Source: Streptomyces abyssomicinicus (GTDB lineage Bacteria > Actinomycetota > Actinomycetes > Streptomycetales > Streptomycetaceae). Taken from it: 64,000 bases of DNA. Positions 42,480 through 51,358 of this stretch are shown piece by piece. The translations under genes were made by a program, and so were the position numbers. The stretch covers positions 1,350,751-1,414,750 of the forward strand of contig NZ_BBZI01000005.1 of assembly GCF_008974245.1 (NCBI RefSeq), in the 5' to 3' direction. Within the stretch, counting starts at the first letter, position 1, and the number at the start of each line of letters is the position of its first letter. Below the pieces are notes generated by a model, which worked only from the letters and a program-made list of their open reading frames with translations, made no database searches and had not been told where the DNA came from.

Positions 42480-44666
42480 ATGACCGACAGCACCGCCATC
42501 CGCTGGGAGAAGGACGAGACCGGCGTCGTCACGCTCGTCCTGGACGCCCCCGGCCAGTCCGCCAACACCATGAACCAGGCGTTCCGCGAGGCGCTGCGGA
42601 CCGTCGCCGACCGCCTCGAGGCCGAGAAGGACTCGATCCGCGGCGTCGTCGTCACCTCCGCCAAGAAGACCTTCTTCGCCGGCGGCGACCTGCGCGAGCT
42701 CATCAAGGTCACCCCCGAGACCGCCCACGACCTCTTCCAGGGCGGCCTGGAGATGAAGCGCGACCTGCGCCGCATCGAGACCCTCGGCAAGCCGGTCGTC
42801 GCCGCGATCAACGGCGCCGCCCTCGGCGGCGGCTACGAGATCGCCCTCACCTGCCACCACCGGGTCGCCCTCGACGCCCCCGGCTCCAAGATCGGCCTGC
42901 CCGAGGTGACCCTGGGCCTGCTGCCGGGCGGCGGCGGCGTCGTGCGCACCGTCCGGAAGCTGGGCATCGCCGACGCCCTGCTCAAGGTGCTGCTGCAGGG
43001 CACCCAGTACAGCCCCCGCCGCGCCCTGGACAACGGCCTGGTCGACGAGGTGGTGGACACCGCGGAGGAGATGACCGCCCGGGCCCGCGCCTTCATCGAC
43101 GCCCACCCGGAGTCCGCGCAGCCCTGGGACGCGCCCGGGTACCGCATCCCCGGCGGCACCCCCTCGAACCCGAAGTTCGCCGCCAGCCTGCCCGCCTTCG
43201 CGGCCAACCTGCGCAAGCAGACCAACGGCGCCCCCTACCCGGCCCCGCGCGCCATCCTGGCCGCCGCGATCGAGGGTTCCCAGGTCGACTTCGAGACCGC
43301 CCAGGTGATCGAGTCCCGCTACTTCGCGGAGCTGGCCGCGGGCCAGACCGCCAAGAACATGACGCAGGCGTTCTTCTTCGACCTCCAGGCCGTCAACTCC
43401 GGCGCCAACCGCCCCCAGGGCATCGAGCCGCGCAAGGTCACCAAGGTCGCCGTGCTCGGCGCCGGAATGATGGGCGCGGGCATCGCCTACTCCTGTGCCA
43501 TGGCCGGCATCGAGGTCGTCCTGAAGGACGTCTCCGCCGAGTCCGCGGCCAAGGGCAAGGCATACTCCGAGAAGCTGTGCGCCAAGGCCGTCTCCCGCGG
43601 CCGGACCACCCAGGAGAAGGCGGACGCCCTGCTGGCGCGCATCACGCCGACCGCGGATGTCCAGGACCTGGCCGGCTGCGACGCGGTGATCGAGGCCGTC
43701 TTCGAGGACACCGGCCTCAAGCACAAGGTGTTCCAGGAGATCCAGGACGTCGTCGCCCCCGACGCGCTGCTGTGCTCCAACACCTCCACCCTGCCCATCA
43801 CCGAGCTCGCCGAAGGCGTGGAGCGCCAGGCCGACTTCATCGGCCTGCACTTTTTCTCCCCGGTCGACAAGATGCCGCTGGTGGAGATCATCAAGGGCGC
43901 CCGCACCGGCGACGAGGCCCTCGCCCGGGCCTTCGACCTGGTCCGCCAGATCCGCAAGACGCCGATCGTGGTCAACGACTCCCGCGGCTTCTTCACCTCC
44001 CGCGTCATCGGCCACTTCATCAACGAGGGCGTCGCCATGGTCGGCGAGGGCATCGAGCCCGCCTCCGTCGAGCAGGCCGCCGCGCAGGCCGGCTACCCGG
44101 CCAAGGTGCTCAACCTGATGGACGAGCTGACCCTCACCCTGCCGCGCAAGATCCGCAAGGAGACCAGGGAGGCGGTCGAGGCCGCCGGCGGCACCTGGGT
44201 CTCCCACCCGGCCGAGGCCGTGGTGGACCGGATGGTCGACGAGTTCGGCCGCACCGGCCGCAGCGGCGGCGCCGGGTTCTACGACTACGTGGACGGCAGG
44301 CGGGCGGGCCTGTGGCCGGGCCTGCGCGAGCACTTCACCAAGCCGGGCCACCGCATCCCGTTCGAGGACATGCAGGAGCGCATGCTGTTCTCGGAGGCGC
44401 TGGACACCGTCAAGCTGATCGAGGAGGGCGTCCTCACCTCGGTCGCCGACGCCAACATCGGCTCCATCATGGGCATCGGCTTCCCGGCCTGGACCGGCGG
44501 CGTGCTCCAGTACGTCAACGGCTACCAGGGCGCCGCCGGAACCGGCCTGCCCGGCTTCGTCGCCCGGGCCCGGGAACTGGCCGAGAAGTACGGCGACCGC
44601 TTCCAGCCGCCGGCGCTGCTGGTGGAGAAGGCCGAGAAGGGCGAGATCTTCAGCGACGCCCGCTGA
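42480..44666 (+). CDS. fadB: fatty oxidation complex alpha subunit (enoyl-CoA hydratase / 3-hydroxyacyl-CoA dehydrogenase)
   Basis: A 728-aa multifunctional enzyme. Residues 1-~190 are enoyl-CoA hydratase (KKTFFAGGDLREL, INGAALGGGYEIAL); the NAD-binding 3-hydroxyacyl-CoA dehydrogenase begins near residue 321 (KVAVLGAGMMGAGIAYSCAM) and its catalytic HFFSPVDKMPLVEI follows. The C-terminal dehydrogenase domains complete the FadB layout. GGAGAG precedes the ATG. With fadA it would form the beta-oxidation complex in the cytoplasm. Confidence 0.95.
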   Translation: MTDSTAIRWEKDETGVVTLVLDAPGQSANTMNQAFREALRTVADRLEAEKDSIRGVVVTSAKKTFFAGGDLRELIKVTPETAHDLFQGGLEMKRDLRRIETLGKPVVAAINGAALGGGYEIALTCHHRVALDAPGSKIGLPEVTLGLLPGGGGVVRTVRKLGIADALLKVLLQGTQYSPRRALDNGLVDEVVDTAEEMTARARAFIDAHPESAQPWDAPGYRIPGGTPSNPKFAASLPAFAANLRKQTNGAPYPAPRAILAAAIEGSQVDFETAQVIESRYFAELAAGQTAKNMTQAFFFDLQAVNSGANRPQGIEPRKVTKVAVLGAGMMGAGIAYSCAMAGIEVVLKDVSAESAAKGKAYSEKLCAKAVSRGRTTQEKADALLARITPTADVQDLAGCDAVIEAVFEDTGLKHKVFQEIQDVVAPDALLCSNTSTLPITELAEGVERQADFIGLHFFSPVDKMPLVEIIKGARTGDEALARAFDLVRQIRKTPIVVNDSRGFFTSRVIGHFINEGVAMVGEGIEPASVEQAAAQAGYPAKVLNLMDELTLTLPRKIRKETREAVEAAGGTWVSHPAEAVVDRMVDEFGRTGRSGGAGFYDYVDGRRAGLWPGLREHFTKPGHRIPFEDMQERMLFSEALDTVKLIEEGVLTSVADANIGSIMGIGFPAWTGGVLQYVNGYQGAAGTGLPGFVARARELAEKYGDRFQPPALLVEKAEKGEIFSDAR

Positions 44667-44687
44667 GAGGCTTCCGGCGTCCGGCCC

Positions 44688-44717
44688 GGCGGCCGGTCCC
44701 CATCAGGGCCGGCCGCC
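44688..44717. terminator. hairpin between convergent fadB and merR genes
   Basis: GGCGGCCGGTCCC (44688-44700) pairs with GGGCCGGCCGCC (44706-44717), one bulged T. It overlaps the last codons of the MerR gene and lies 21 bp after fadB. Confidence 0.7.
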
Positions 44718-45404
44718 GAGCCAGCTGAGCAGTTCCTGGCGCAGCGACCGCTGGAAGGCGGTCAGCAGCGCCTGCACCACCAGCGGCTGCATGTGGGCCG
44801 ACAGCGAACGCACCGCCTCGGCGTCCTGCTCCGCCGACGCCTCCCGCAGCAGCCCCGACAGGGCCTGCGCGGCGGCCCGCGTGTGCTCCGTCAGCACCTC
44901 ACGGGCCTCCAGCAGCGTCTCCTGCGCGAACGGCATGTCCAGCAGCTCCACGCCCAGGCGCAGCAGCCCGGTGTCCACCCGGTAGGCGTCCTCGCCCTCC
45001 CGGTCCACCACGCCGAGCTGGACCATCCGCTCCAGGTCCGCGGCGCCCAGCGCCCGCCCGGCCAGACGCTCCAGCCCCGCCCGGTCCACCGTCTCCGTGC
45101 TCTCCGGCGCCCACGAGGCCACCACCGCCCGCTGCAACGCCAGGTCGTGGGCGGTGACGCCCGAGGGCAGCCCGCGCAGGTGGCGTTCGATCCCGGCCAG
45201 CGTCATGCCCTGCCGCTGCAGCTCCTCGATCAGCGCGAGACGCGCCAGGTGCTCCGGCCCGTAGCGGCCGACCCGGCGGGGACCGATCTCGGGCGGCGGC
45301 AGCAGGCCCTTGGTGCTGTAGAAGCGGACGGTCCGGACCGTCACCCCCGCGCGCGCCGCCAGCTCGTCGACCGTGAGCGTCGACCCCTCCGTCTCGGTCC
45401 TCAT
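44703..45404 (-). CDS. MerR-family transcriptional regulator
   Basis: A 233-aa regulator. The N-terminal winged helix reads LTVDELAARAGVTVRTVRFY, then RRVGRYGPEHLARLALIEEL; a dimerisation helix and a ~120-residue effector domain without conserved cysteines follow, arguing against metal sensing. The ATG at 45404 begins the family domain, but no clear ribosome site is seen. It is convergent with fadB and divergent from the amino-acid permease; either may be its target. Confidence 0.85.
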   Translation of the reverse strand: MRTETEGSTLTVDELAARAGVTVRTVRFYSTKGLLPPPEIGPRRVGRYGPEHLARLALIEELQRQGMTLAGIERHLRGLPSGVTAHDLALQRAVVASWAPESTETVDRAGLERLAGRALGAADLERMVQLGVVDREGEDAYRVDTGLLRLGVELLDMPFAQETLLEAREVLTEHTRAAAQALSGLLREASAEQDAEAVRSLSAHMQPLVVQALLTAFQRSLRQELLSWLGGRP

Positions 45405-45406
45405 GC

Positions 45407-45419
45407 GCAACAGTATTGC
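45407..45419. promoter_or_regulatory. dyad just upstream of the merR start
   Basis: GCAA-CAGTA-TTGC is a perfect inverted repeat three bases from the MerR start codon. A second dyad, GAATG-AGA-CATTC, lies at 45479-45491 in the same divergent region. Confidence 0.35.
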
Positions 45420-45601
45420 TGTCTCACCGGCACTGCGAAAGGCATGGTGTGAGTTCCACCACTGCGCATCGGAAAGCGGAATGAGACATTCACTTCTGGT
45501 CCGCGTCCCCCGTCGTCCGCCACAAGCGCAGGTGGGGCGGACCGGGCACCATCCGAACCCCGCGCGAACAGCGCACCGGGGCGCAACAGAGTGGAACACG
45601 C

Positions 45602-47089
45602 GTGAGCAAGGACGTCGCGACCGCAACGGTCACGAAGCCCGCCGACGGCGCGGTGGGAACCGGCCCGACGGCCGAACCACCCGCGGACGCGGGCGATGCC
45701 GGGTACAGCAAGGACCTCAAGGCCCGGCACATCAACATGATCGCCATCGGAGGGGCGATCGGGACCGGACTGTTCCTCGGCGCCGGAGGCCGCCTCAACA
45801 ACGCGGGCCCCGCCCTCGCGCTGGCGTACCTGGTCTGCGGCGTCTTCGCCTTCTTCGTGGTCCGCGCGCTCGGCGAGCTGGTCGTCTACCGCCCGTCCTC
45901 GGGCTCCTTCGTGTCCTACGCCCGCGAGTTCCTGGGTGAGAAGGGTGCCTACGTCGCCGGCTGGATGTACTTCGTCAACTGGTCGACCACCGGTATCGCC
46001 GACATCACCGCCGTGGCCCTCTACACCCACTACTGGAGCATGTTCTCCGACGTCCCCCAGTGGGTGCTGGCGCTCGCCGCGCTCGCGGTGGTGCTCGTGG
46101 TGAACCTGATCTCGGTGAAGTACTTCGGCGAGATGGAGTTCTGGTTCGCCATCATCAAGGTCGCCACCCTCGTGGTGTTCATGCTGGTGGGCATCTTCCT
46201 GCTGGTCACCCAGGCCGACGTGGGCGGCACCACCCCCGGTCTGTCGGTGATCACCGACAACGGCGGCTTCCTGCCGCACGGCGTCCTCCCGGTCGTCCTG
46301 GTGATGCAGGGCGTGGTCTTCGCCTACGCCTCCCTGGAGCTGGTCGGCACCGCGGCCGGCGAGACCGCCGAGCCCAGGAAGATCGTCCCCCGCGCGGTGA
46401 ACTCGATCATGTGGCGCGTCGGCCTCTTCTACGTCGGCTCGGTCGTGCTGCTCGCTCTGCTCCTGCCCGGCTCCGTCTACTCCGGCGACGAGAGCCCCTT
46501 CGTCACGGTGCTCTCCCGGATCGGCGTCCCCGCCGCCGGCGACGTGATGAACCTGGTGGTCCTCACCGCCGCCATGTCCTCGCTGAACTCCGGCCTGTAC
46601 TCCACGGGCCGCATCCTGCGCTCGATGGCGGCCGCCGGCTCCGCGCCGCGGTTCACCGGCGTGATGAACCGCAACCAGGTGCCCTACGGCGGCATCCTGC
46701 TCACCGGCGGCGTCTGCGTGCTGGGCGTCGGGCTCAACTTCCTGATGCCCGGCCAGGCCTTCGAGATCGTGCTCAACGTCGCCTCGCTCGGCATCATCAG
46801 CACCTGGGTGATCATCATGATCTGCCACCTGGTGTTCGTCCGCAGGGCCAGGGCCGGACTGCTCCGGCGGCCCTCCTTCCAGCTGTGGGGCAGCCCGGTG
46901 ACGGAGATCGTGACGATCGCCTTCCTGGTGTCGGTGCTGGCGCTGATGTGGGGCGACCCCGAGGTGGGCCGCAAGACCCTGCTGCTGATCCCGGTGATCG
47001 GGGCCGCGCTGGTGGCCGGCTGGTTCGCCGTCCGCCGCCGGGTCACCCGCGCGGAGGACGCCGAGCTTTCCGCCCTGAGCGAGGGCTGA
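45602..47089 (+). CDS. amino acid permease (APC superfamily, AnsP/AroP-like)
   Basis: Cytoplasmic-membrane transporter, 495 aa, with about twelve helices. The first helix carries the APC signature [40 protein letters not shown] is the conserved loop. It resembles asparagine/aromatic amino-acid permeases; specificity cannot be fixed from sequence. GTG start; a 13-bp-stem terminator follows the stop by nine bases, so it is a single-gene unit. Confidence 0.9.
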   Translation: MSKDVATATVTKPADGAVGTGPTAEPPADAGDAGYSKDLKARHINMIAIGGAIGTGLFLGAGGRLNNAGPALALAYLVCGVFAFFVVRALGELVVYRPSSGSFVSYAREFLGEKGAYVAGWMYFVNWSTTGIADITAVALYTHYWSMFSDVPQWVLALAALAVVLVVNLISVKYFGEMEFWFAIIKVATLVVFMLVGIFLLVTQADVGGTTPGLSVITDNGGFLPHGVLPVVLVMQGVVFAYASLELVGTAAGETAEPRKIVPRAVNSIMWRVGLFYVGSVVLLALLLPGSVYSGDESPFVTVLSRIGVPAAGDVMNLVVLTAAMSSLNSGLYSTGRILRSMAAAGSAPRFTGVMNRNQVPYGGILLTGGVCVLGVGLNFLMPGQAFEIVLNVASLGIISTWVIIMICHLVFVRRARAGLLRRPSFQLWGSPVTEIVTIAFLVSVLALMWGDPEVGRKTLLLIPVIGAALVAGWFAVRRRVTRAEDAELSALSEG

Positions 47090-47098
47090 CCCCTGCCC

Positions 47099-47130
47099 TG
47101 TGCGGCCGGGAGCGGGTTCCCGGCCGCACA
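47099..47130 (+). terminator. terminator of the amino acid permease gene
   Basis: TGTGCGGCCGGGA (47099-47111) and TCCCGGCCGCACA (47118-47130) form a perfect 13-bp stem with a six-base loop, nine bases after the stop. Confidence 0.85.
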
Positions 47131-47146
47131 CGGCGGACGCCGTGAG

Positions 47147-47174
47147 GGTTACGCCGGGGGGAAACGCGGGATAC
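47147..47174 (+). promoter_or_regulatory. possible stress-sigma promoter of the BCCT gene
   Basis: GGTTAC (47147-47152) and GGGATAC (47168-47174), 15 bp apart, resemble a SigB-type promoter but the -10 has an extra base relative to GGGTAC. Osmotic induction would suit a betaine-type carrier. Weak. Confidence 0.25.
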
Positions 47175-47228
47175 GTGGTAGCTGCGTAGCGGAACCAGAC
47201 CAAGGTCCGCTCGGCGAAAGGTGCCGCA

Positions 47229-48968
47229 GTGTCGCATGACGCCCCCAATCCCTCACAGCACCACCACCAGGGCTCCCTGCCCGGCACGGAGGCCGGCCTG
47301 CCCGGTCCCCAGCACCAGGGGACCGACTGGGTGGTGTTCGGGGTGACCGCGGCGCTGACCCTCTCCTTCGTCCTGTGGGGCGCCTTCGGCACCGACTCGC
47401 TCGAAAGTGTCTCCGGCACCCTGCTCGGGGAGCTGATCCACAACTGCGGCTGGGCGTTCGTCCTGGCCGCCTCCTGCTTCGTGATCTTCGCCCTCTGGCT
47501 GGCGATCAGCCGCTACGGGCGGATCCACCTCGGCTCGGAGCACGAGCAGCCGGAGTTCCGCACCGTCTCCTGGGTCGCCATGATGTTCAGCGCCGGCATG
47601 GGCATCGGCCTGATGTTCTGGGGCGTGAGCGAACCCCTGGCCCACTTCGTCGACGCGCCGCCGGGCACCCGGCCCGGCAGCGTCGGGGAGCGGATGTCCA
47701 CCGCCATGGCGACCACCCTCTTCCACTGGACCCTGCACCCGTGGGCCATCTACGCGGTGGTGGGCCTCGGCATCGCCTACAGCACCTTCCGCAAGAAGCG
47801 CCGCCAGACGATCAGCTCGGTCTTCACCCCCCTGATCGGCCGCCGGCACGCCGAGGGCGTGGTCGGGCGGATCATCGACATCCTGGCCATCGTGGCGACC
47901 GTGTTCGGATCCGCGGCCTCCCTGGGCCTCGGCACCCTGCAGATCGGCTCCGGCCTGCACGAGGTCAACTGGCTGGAGAAGACCGGCACCGGGCTGCTCG
48001 TCCTGATCATCGCGGTGCTGACCCTGGCCTTCGTGGCCTCCGCGGTGTCGGGCGTCGAACGCGGCATCCAGTGGCTCTCCAACACCAACATGGTGCTGGC
48101 GGTGCTGCTGGCGCTGTTCGTGTTCGTGGCCGGGCCGACCATCGTCATCCTGGACCTGGTGCCCACCTCGCTCTTCGCCTACCTGGGCGACCTGCCGCAG
48201 CTCGCCGGGCGAACCGAGATCAGCGGCGGAGCGACGGTCGACGAGTGGCTGTCGAGCTGGACGGTCTTCTACTGGGCCTGGTGGATCTCCTGGACGCCGT
48301 TCGTCGGCATGTTCATCGCCCGGATCAGCCGGGGCCGCACGATCCGCCAGTTCATCGGCGGCGTCATCCTGGTCCCCAGCACGGTCAGCCTCCTGTGGTT
48401 CGCCGTCTTCGGTGGCACCGCCATGCAGCTGCAGGCGCGGGACATGCTCGGCGGCGCCACCACCGTCGAGGGGCGGCTCTTCTCGGTGCTGCGGGAGTAC
48501 CCGATCGCCACCGTCACCTCGCTGCTGGTGATGATCCTGGTCGCGATCTTCTTCGTCTCCGGCGCCGACGCCGCCTCCATCGTGATGGGCACGCTGTCGC
48601 AGCGGGGAGCGCTGGAGCCGCAGAAGACGGTGGTGGTCTTCTGGGGCGTGGTCACCGGCGCGGTGGCCGCGATCATGCTGCTGGTCGGCAGCGGCGAGGG
48701 GGACGCGCTCACCGGTCTGCAGAACCTCACCATCCTGGCAGCGGCGCCGTTCGTGCTGGTGATGATCGGGATCTGCGTGGCGCTGATGCGGGATCTGCGG
48801 CGGGACCCGCTGATGCTGCGGGAGGAGGCGGCGAACGAGGCGCTGGAGGACGCGGTGGTGACCGGGTACCGGAAGTTCGACGGCGACTTCGAGCTCCAGG
48901 TCCGCCCCTCCCAGGGCGACGGCCCCGCCTCCGGCTCCACGATCGCGGACGACGCCTCCCCGCTCTGA
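47229..48968 (+). CDS. BCCT-family transporter (betaine/choline/carnitine type)
   Basis: Secondary transporter of the betaine-carnitine-choline family, 579 aa, about twelve helices. The Gly-rich signature FSAGMGIGLMFWGVSEPLAH and the tryptophan-rich FYWAWWISWTPFVGMFIARI are clear; these build the substrate box in BetP. It probably takes up compatible solutes with Na+ or H+. A His/Gln-rich N-terminus (SQHHHQG) and an acidic C-terminal tail could be osmosensing extensions, as in BetP. GTG start. Confidence 0.92.
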   Translation: MSHDAPNPSQHHHQGSLPGTEAGLPGPQHQGTDWVVFGVTAALTLSFVLWGAFGTDSLESVSGTLLGELIHNCGWAFVLAASCFVIFALWLAISRYGRIHLGSEHEQPEFRTVSWVAMMFSAGMGIGLMFWGVSEPLAHFVDAPPGTRPGSVGERMSTAMATTLFHWTLHPWAIYAVVGLGIAYSTFRKKRRQTISSVFTPLIGRRHAEGVVGRIIDILAIVATVFGSAASLGLGTLQIGSGLHEVNWLEKTGTGLLVLIIAVLTLAFVASAVSGVERGIQWLSNTNMVLAVLLALFVFVAGPTIVILDLVPTSLFAYLGDLPQLAGRTEISGGATVDEWLSSWTVFYWAWWISWTPFVGMFIARISRGRTIRQFIGGVILVPSTVSLLWFAVFGGTAMQLQARDMLGGATTVEGRLFSVLREYPIATVTSLLVMILVAIFFVSGADAASIVMGTLSQRGALEPQKTVVVFWGVVTGAVAAIMLLVGSGEGDALTGLQNLTILAAAPFVLVMIGICVALMRDLRRDPLMLREEAANEALEDAVVTGYRKFDGDFELQVRPSQGDGPASGSTIADDASPL

Positions 48969-49218
48969 CCCGGGCCCTGCCGTCACGGAGTGCCGTACGG
49001 GGCGGGCCGGGCGGCCGGGGCGGGCGGTGCCCACGTGGCGGCCGGGGCAGGCGGTGCCCACCGCGCGGGCGCGGGCGGAGCCGCACCGCGGCCGCACCGC
49101 ACCGCGGGCCGCGGCGCCCGCCCGCGCGGCCGCAACGCCCGGCCGCGCCGAGACCCCCCACTGCGCGGGTGTCACCGCCGTCGGCCGCGGCCGGCCTCGG
49201 CCGGCGTGCGGCCGGGCG

Positions 49219-50190
49219 TCACCCCACCAGCGCCGCCGCCTCCCGCGCGCAGCCCCACGCCACGGTGACGCCCGCACCGCCGTGGCCGTAGTTGTGCACC
49301 AGCACCCGGCCCCCGTGCCCCGGCGCCGTCTCGCGCTCCAGGCGCACCGAGGGCCGCGCGGGCCGCAGCCCCACCCGGTGCTCGAGCACCCTGGCCCCCG
49401 CTATCTCCGGCCGGACCGCCGCGCACCGCGCCACGATCGCCTCGGCGACCGCGGGGTCCGGCTCGGTGGACCACGCGCCCACCTCGGCCGTCCCGCCCAG
49501 CAGCAGCCGCCCCGGCTGCGGCAGGAAATAGGTGGAGTGCGACCCGTCGTCCGTGTCACCGACGACCGAGGTCAGCCAGGTGTCCACGCCCGGGTTCTCC
49601 ACCACGACCAGTTGCCCCCGCACCGGGTGCACCGAGTCGTCCGGCACCAGCTCCCGGGCCCCCAGCCCGGTCGCGTTGACGACGACCGGCGCCTCGGCAG
49701 CCGCCTCGTCGAGCGAGGAGACCGCGCGCTCCTCGACCACGCCCCCCGCCGCGAGAAAACGTTCCCGCAGCCACGGCAGGTGGACCCGCATGTCGATCAG
49801 CGGCACCCGTGCCCACAGACCGCCGCCCGGACACTCCTCGGACGTCGCCGCCCGCAGCCCCGGCACCTTCGCGGCCCACCCGCCGAGCCCGTCGAGCGAC
49901 GCGCCGCCGTGCACCCCCGCCACCATCCGCACACCGGTCTCCTCGGGCCGGGCGGCGGCCAGCGCGGCGTACACCTCGTAGGAGGCCAGCGACCACTCGC
50001 CGACCCGCTCCTCCGGTTCGATCCGGTACGGCCACCACAGACCGCCCGCCACCTCCGAGGTGGTCCGCTCGGCGGGCTCGCGTGACCAGATCCGTACCCG
50101 CCGTCCGCTCTCGGCGAGGACCACGGCCGTGGTCAGGCCGATGACTCCGCCGCCCACGACGATCACTTCACAGGGCCGATGCTGTTCCAT
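49219..50190 (-). CDS. FAD-dependent amino acid oxidase (D-amino-acid oxidase family)
   Basis: A 323-aa flavoenzyme. The FAD-binding start is EVIVVGGGVIGLTTAVVLAE; GGLWWPYRIEP and the C-terminal HNYGHGGAGVTVAWGCA match D-amino-acid/D-aspartate oxidases, which oxidise D-amino acids to 2-oxo acids, ammonia and peroxide. The ATG at 50190 begins the FAD motif and fits family length; upstream starts would overlap the divergent gene. Monocistronic. Confidence 0.88.
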   Translation of the reverse strand: MEQHRPCEVIVVGGGVIGLTTAVVLAESGRRVRIWSREPAERTTSEVAGGLWWPYRIEPEERVGEWSLASYEVYAALAAARPEETGVRMVAGVHGGASLDGLGGWAAKVPGLRAATSEECPGGGLWARVPLIDMRVHLPWLRERFLAAGGVVEERAVSSLDEAAAEAPVVVNATGLGARELVPDDSVHPVRGQLVVVENPGVDTWLTSVVGDTDDGSHSTYFLPQPGRLLLGGTAEVGAWSTEPDPAVAEAIVARCAAVRPEIAGARVLEHRVGLRPARPSVRLERETAPGHGGRVLVHNYGHGGAGVTVAWGCAREAAALVG

Positions 50191-50256
50191 CCGCGGACCG
50201 TAACGGAATGCCCGGCACCGGGAACAGAGCGCCCGCACTGTGGGAATACTCGGAGC

Positions 50257-51294
50257 ATGGCTGCCGAGCACGCGACCCACGCCTCCTTCGCCCTCGCCCC
50301 GGCGACCCGCGCGGGCGCGGTCCTCGCGGGCGGGGCCCACGTCACCCACCGCGAGTTCACCGACTTCGTGGTCGACGGGCGCCCGCTCCTCTTCCGCCTC
50401 GCCGACCTGGACGCGGTGTCACCCCTCGCCGCCGACGTGCCGCCGGCCATCTTCGCCGAACAGGTGCACGCCCTGCTGCTGGAGGCGCCGGCCCCGCTGC
50501 CCGGCGGCCGGTACCTCGTCTACGGCTGCCCCGAATGCGCCGACCTGGCCTGCGGCGCGGTCACCGCGGTCATCGAGCGGGACGGCGAGGACTACGTGTG
50601 GCGCGACTTCGCCTGGCAGACCGACGACCATCCCGACCTGCGCCTGAACGGCTACCACGGCCTCGGCCCCTTCCGGTTCCGCGGCGACGCGTACCGCCGG
50701 GCGCTGACCGGCCTGCTGGAGCGAGCCCCGGACGCGCGGGAGGACGGCCGCCGGGTGCTGCTGATCGGCGCGCGGGCCGCCGTGCTCAACAAGCTGGCCG
50801 CCGCGCTGCGCTCCATCGGCATAGGAGCCGACATCACCCACGACCCCTCCGAGATCCCGCCCGAGGAACTGCGCGCCTACGGCGCGGTGGCCTTCGGGCG
50901 CGCGGTGGGGAGGGAGCAACGCGAAGAGACGCGCGCCGCGTTCCGGCGGGCGGGCGCCGACGTGGCGTACGTCAGCGGCCTCGCACCGGTGATCCCGCTC
51001 CTGGTGGCGCAGACCGAGGAGGCGCTGGACCGGCGCCCCGAGGAACGGCGCCGGCTCGCCGGGCTCCGCGCGACCGGGCGGGAAGCGGTGGTCGAGGTGA
51101 GCTCCGGCTGCCGGGTGGGCCTCACCGTCTACCGGCTGGACCGCCTCTTCCGGACCCACGAGCACATGGCCTTCGACGACGTGCTGCCCCCGGGCAGCCA
51201 CCGGCTCCCGCTCGACGCGAAATCGGTGAAGGGCGAGGCGTTCCTGATGGCCCGCACCTCGGGCGAGGTACGGGTGGCGGCCGTGCCGCGCTGA
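50257..51294 (+). CDS. two-part protein of unknown function
   Basis: A 345-aa protein; CGGAG precedes the ATG at 50257. Residues ~1-140 form one module with a paired-cysteine motif YGCPECADLACGAVTAVI followed by an acidic/aromatic stretch (YVWRDFAWQTDDHPD). Residues ~165-345 begin with a Rossmann-like VLLIGARAAVLNKLAAAL and contain a short helical insert. The name of the family was not recognised. It is divergent from the amino-acid oxidase and convergent with tex; cysteines could bind metal but this is only a suggestion. Confidence 0.75.
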   Translation: MAAEHATHASFALAPATRAGAVLAGGAHVTHREFTDFVVDGRPLLFRLADLDAVSPLAADVPPAIFAEQVHALLLEAPAPLPGGRYLVYGCPECADLACGAVTAVIERDGEDYVWRDFAWQTDDHPDLRLNGYHGLGPFRFRGDAYRRALTGLLERAPDAREDGRRVLLIGARAAVLNKLAAALRSIGIGADITHDPSEIPPEELRAYGAVAFGRAVGREQREETRAAFRRAGADVAYVSGLAPVIPLLVAQTEEALDRRPEERRRLAGLRATGREAVVEVSSGCRVGLTVYRLDRLFRTHEHMAFDDVLPPGSHRLPLDAKSVKGEAFLMARTSGEVRVAAVPR

Positions 51295-51327
51295 CCGCGG
51301 GGGCCGGGAGAGACCCGGACCCCGCGG
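51295..51327. terminator. bidirectional terminator hairpin
   Basis: CCGCGGGG with CCCCGCGG, and inside it CCGGG with CCCGG, form a stem with one internal mismatch starting right at the stop of the unknown protein gene, facing convergent tex. Confidence 0.75.
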
Positions 51328-51358
51328 CGACCGCCCCCTGGCCGTCGGCCCGGGCAGG

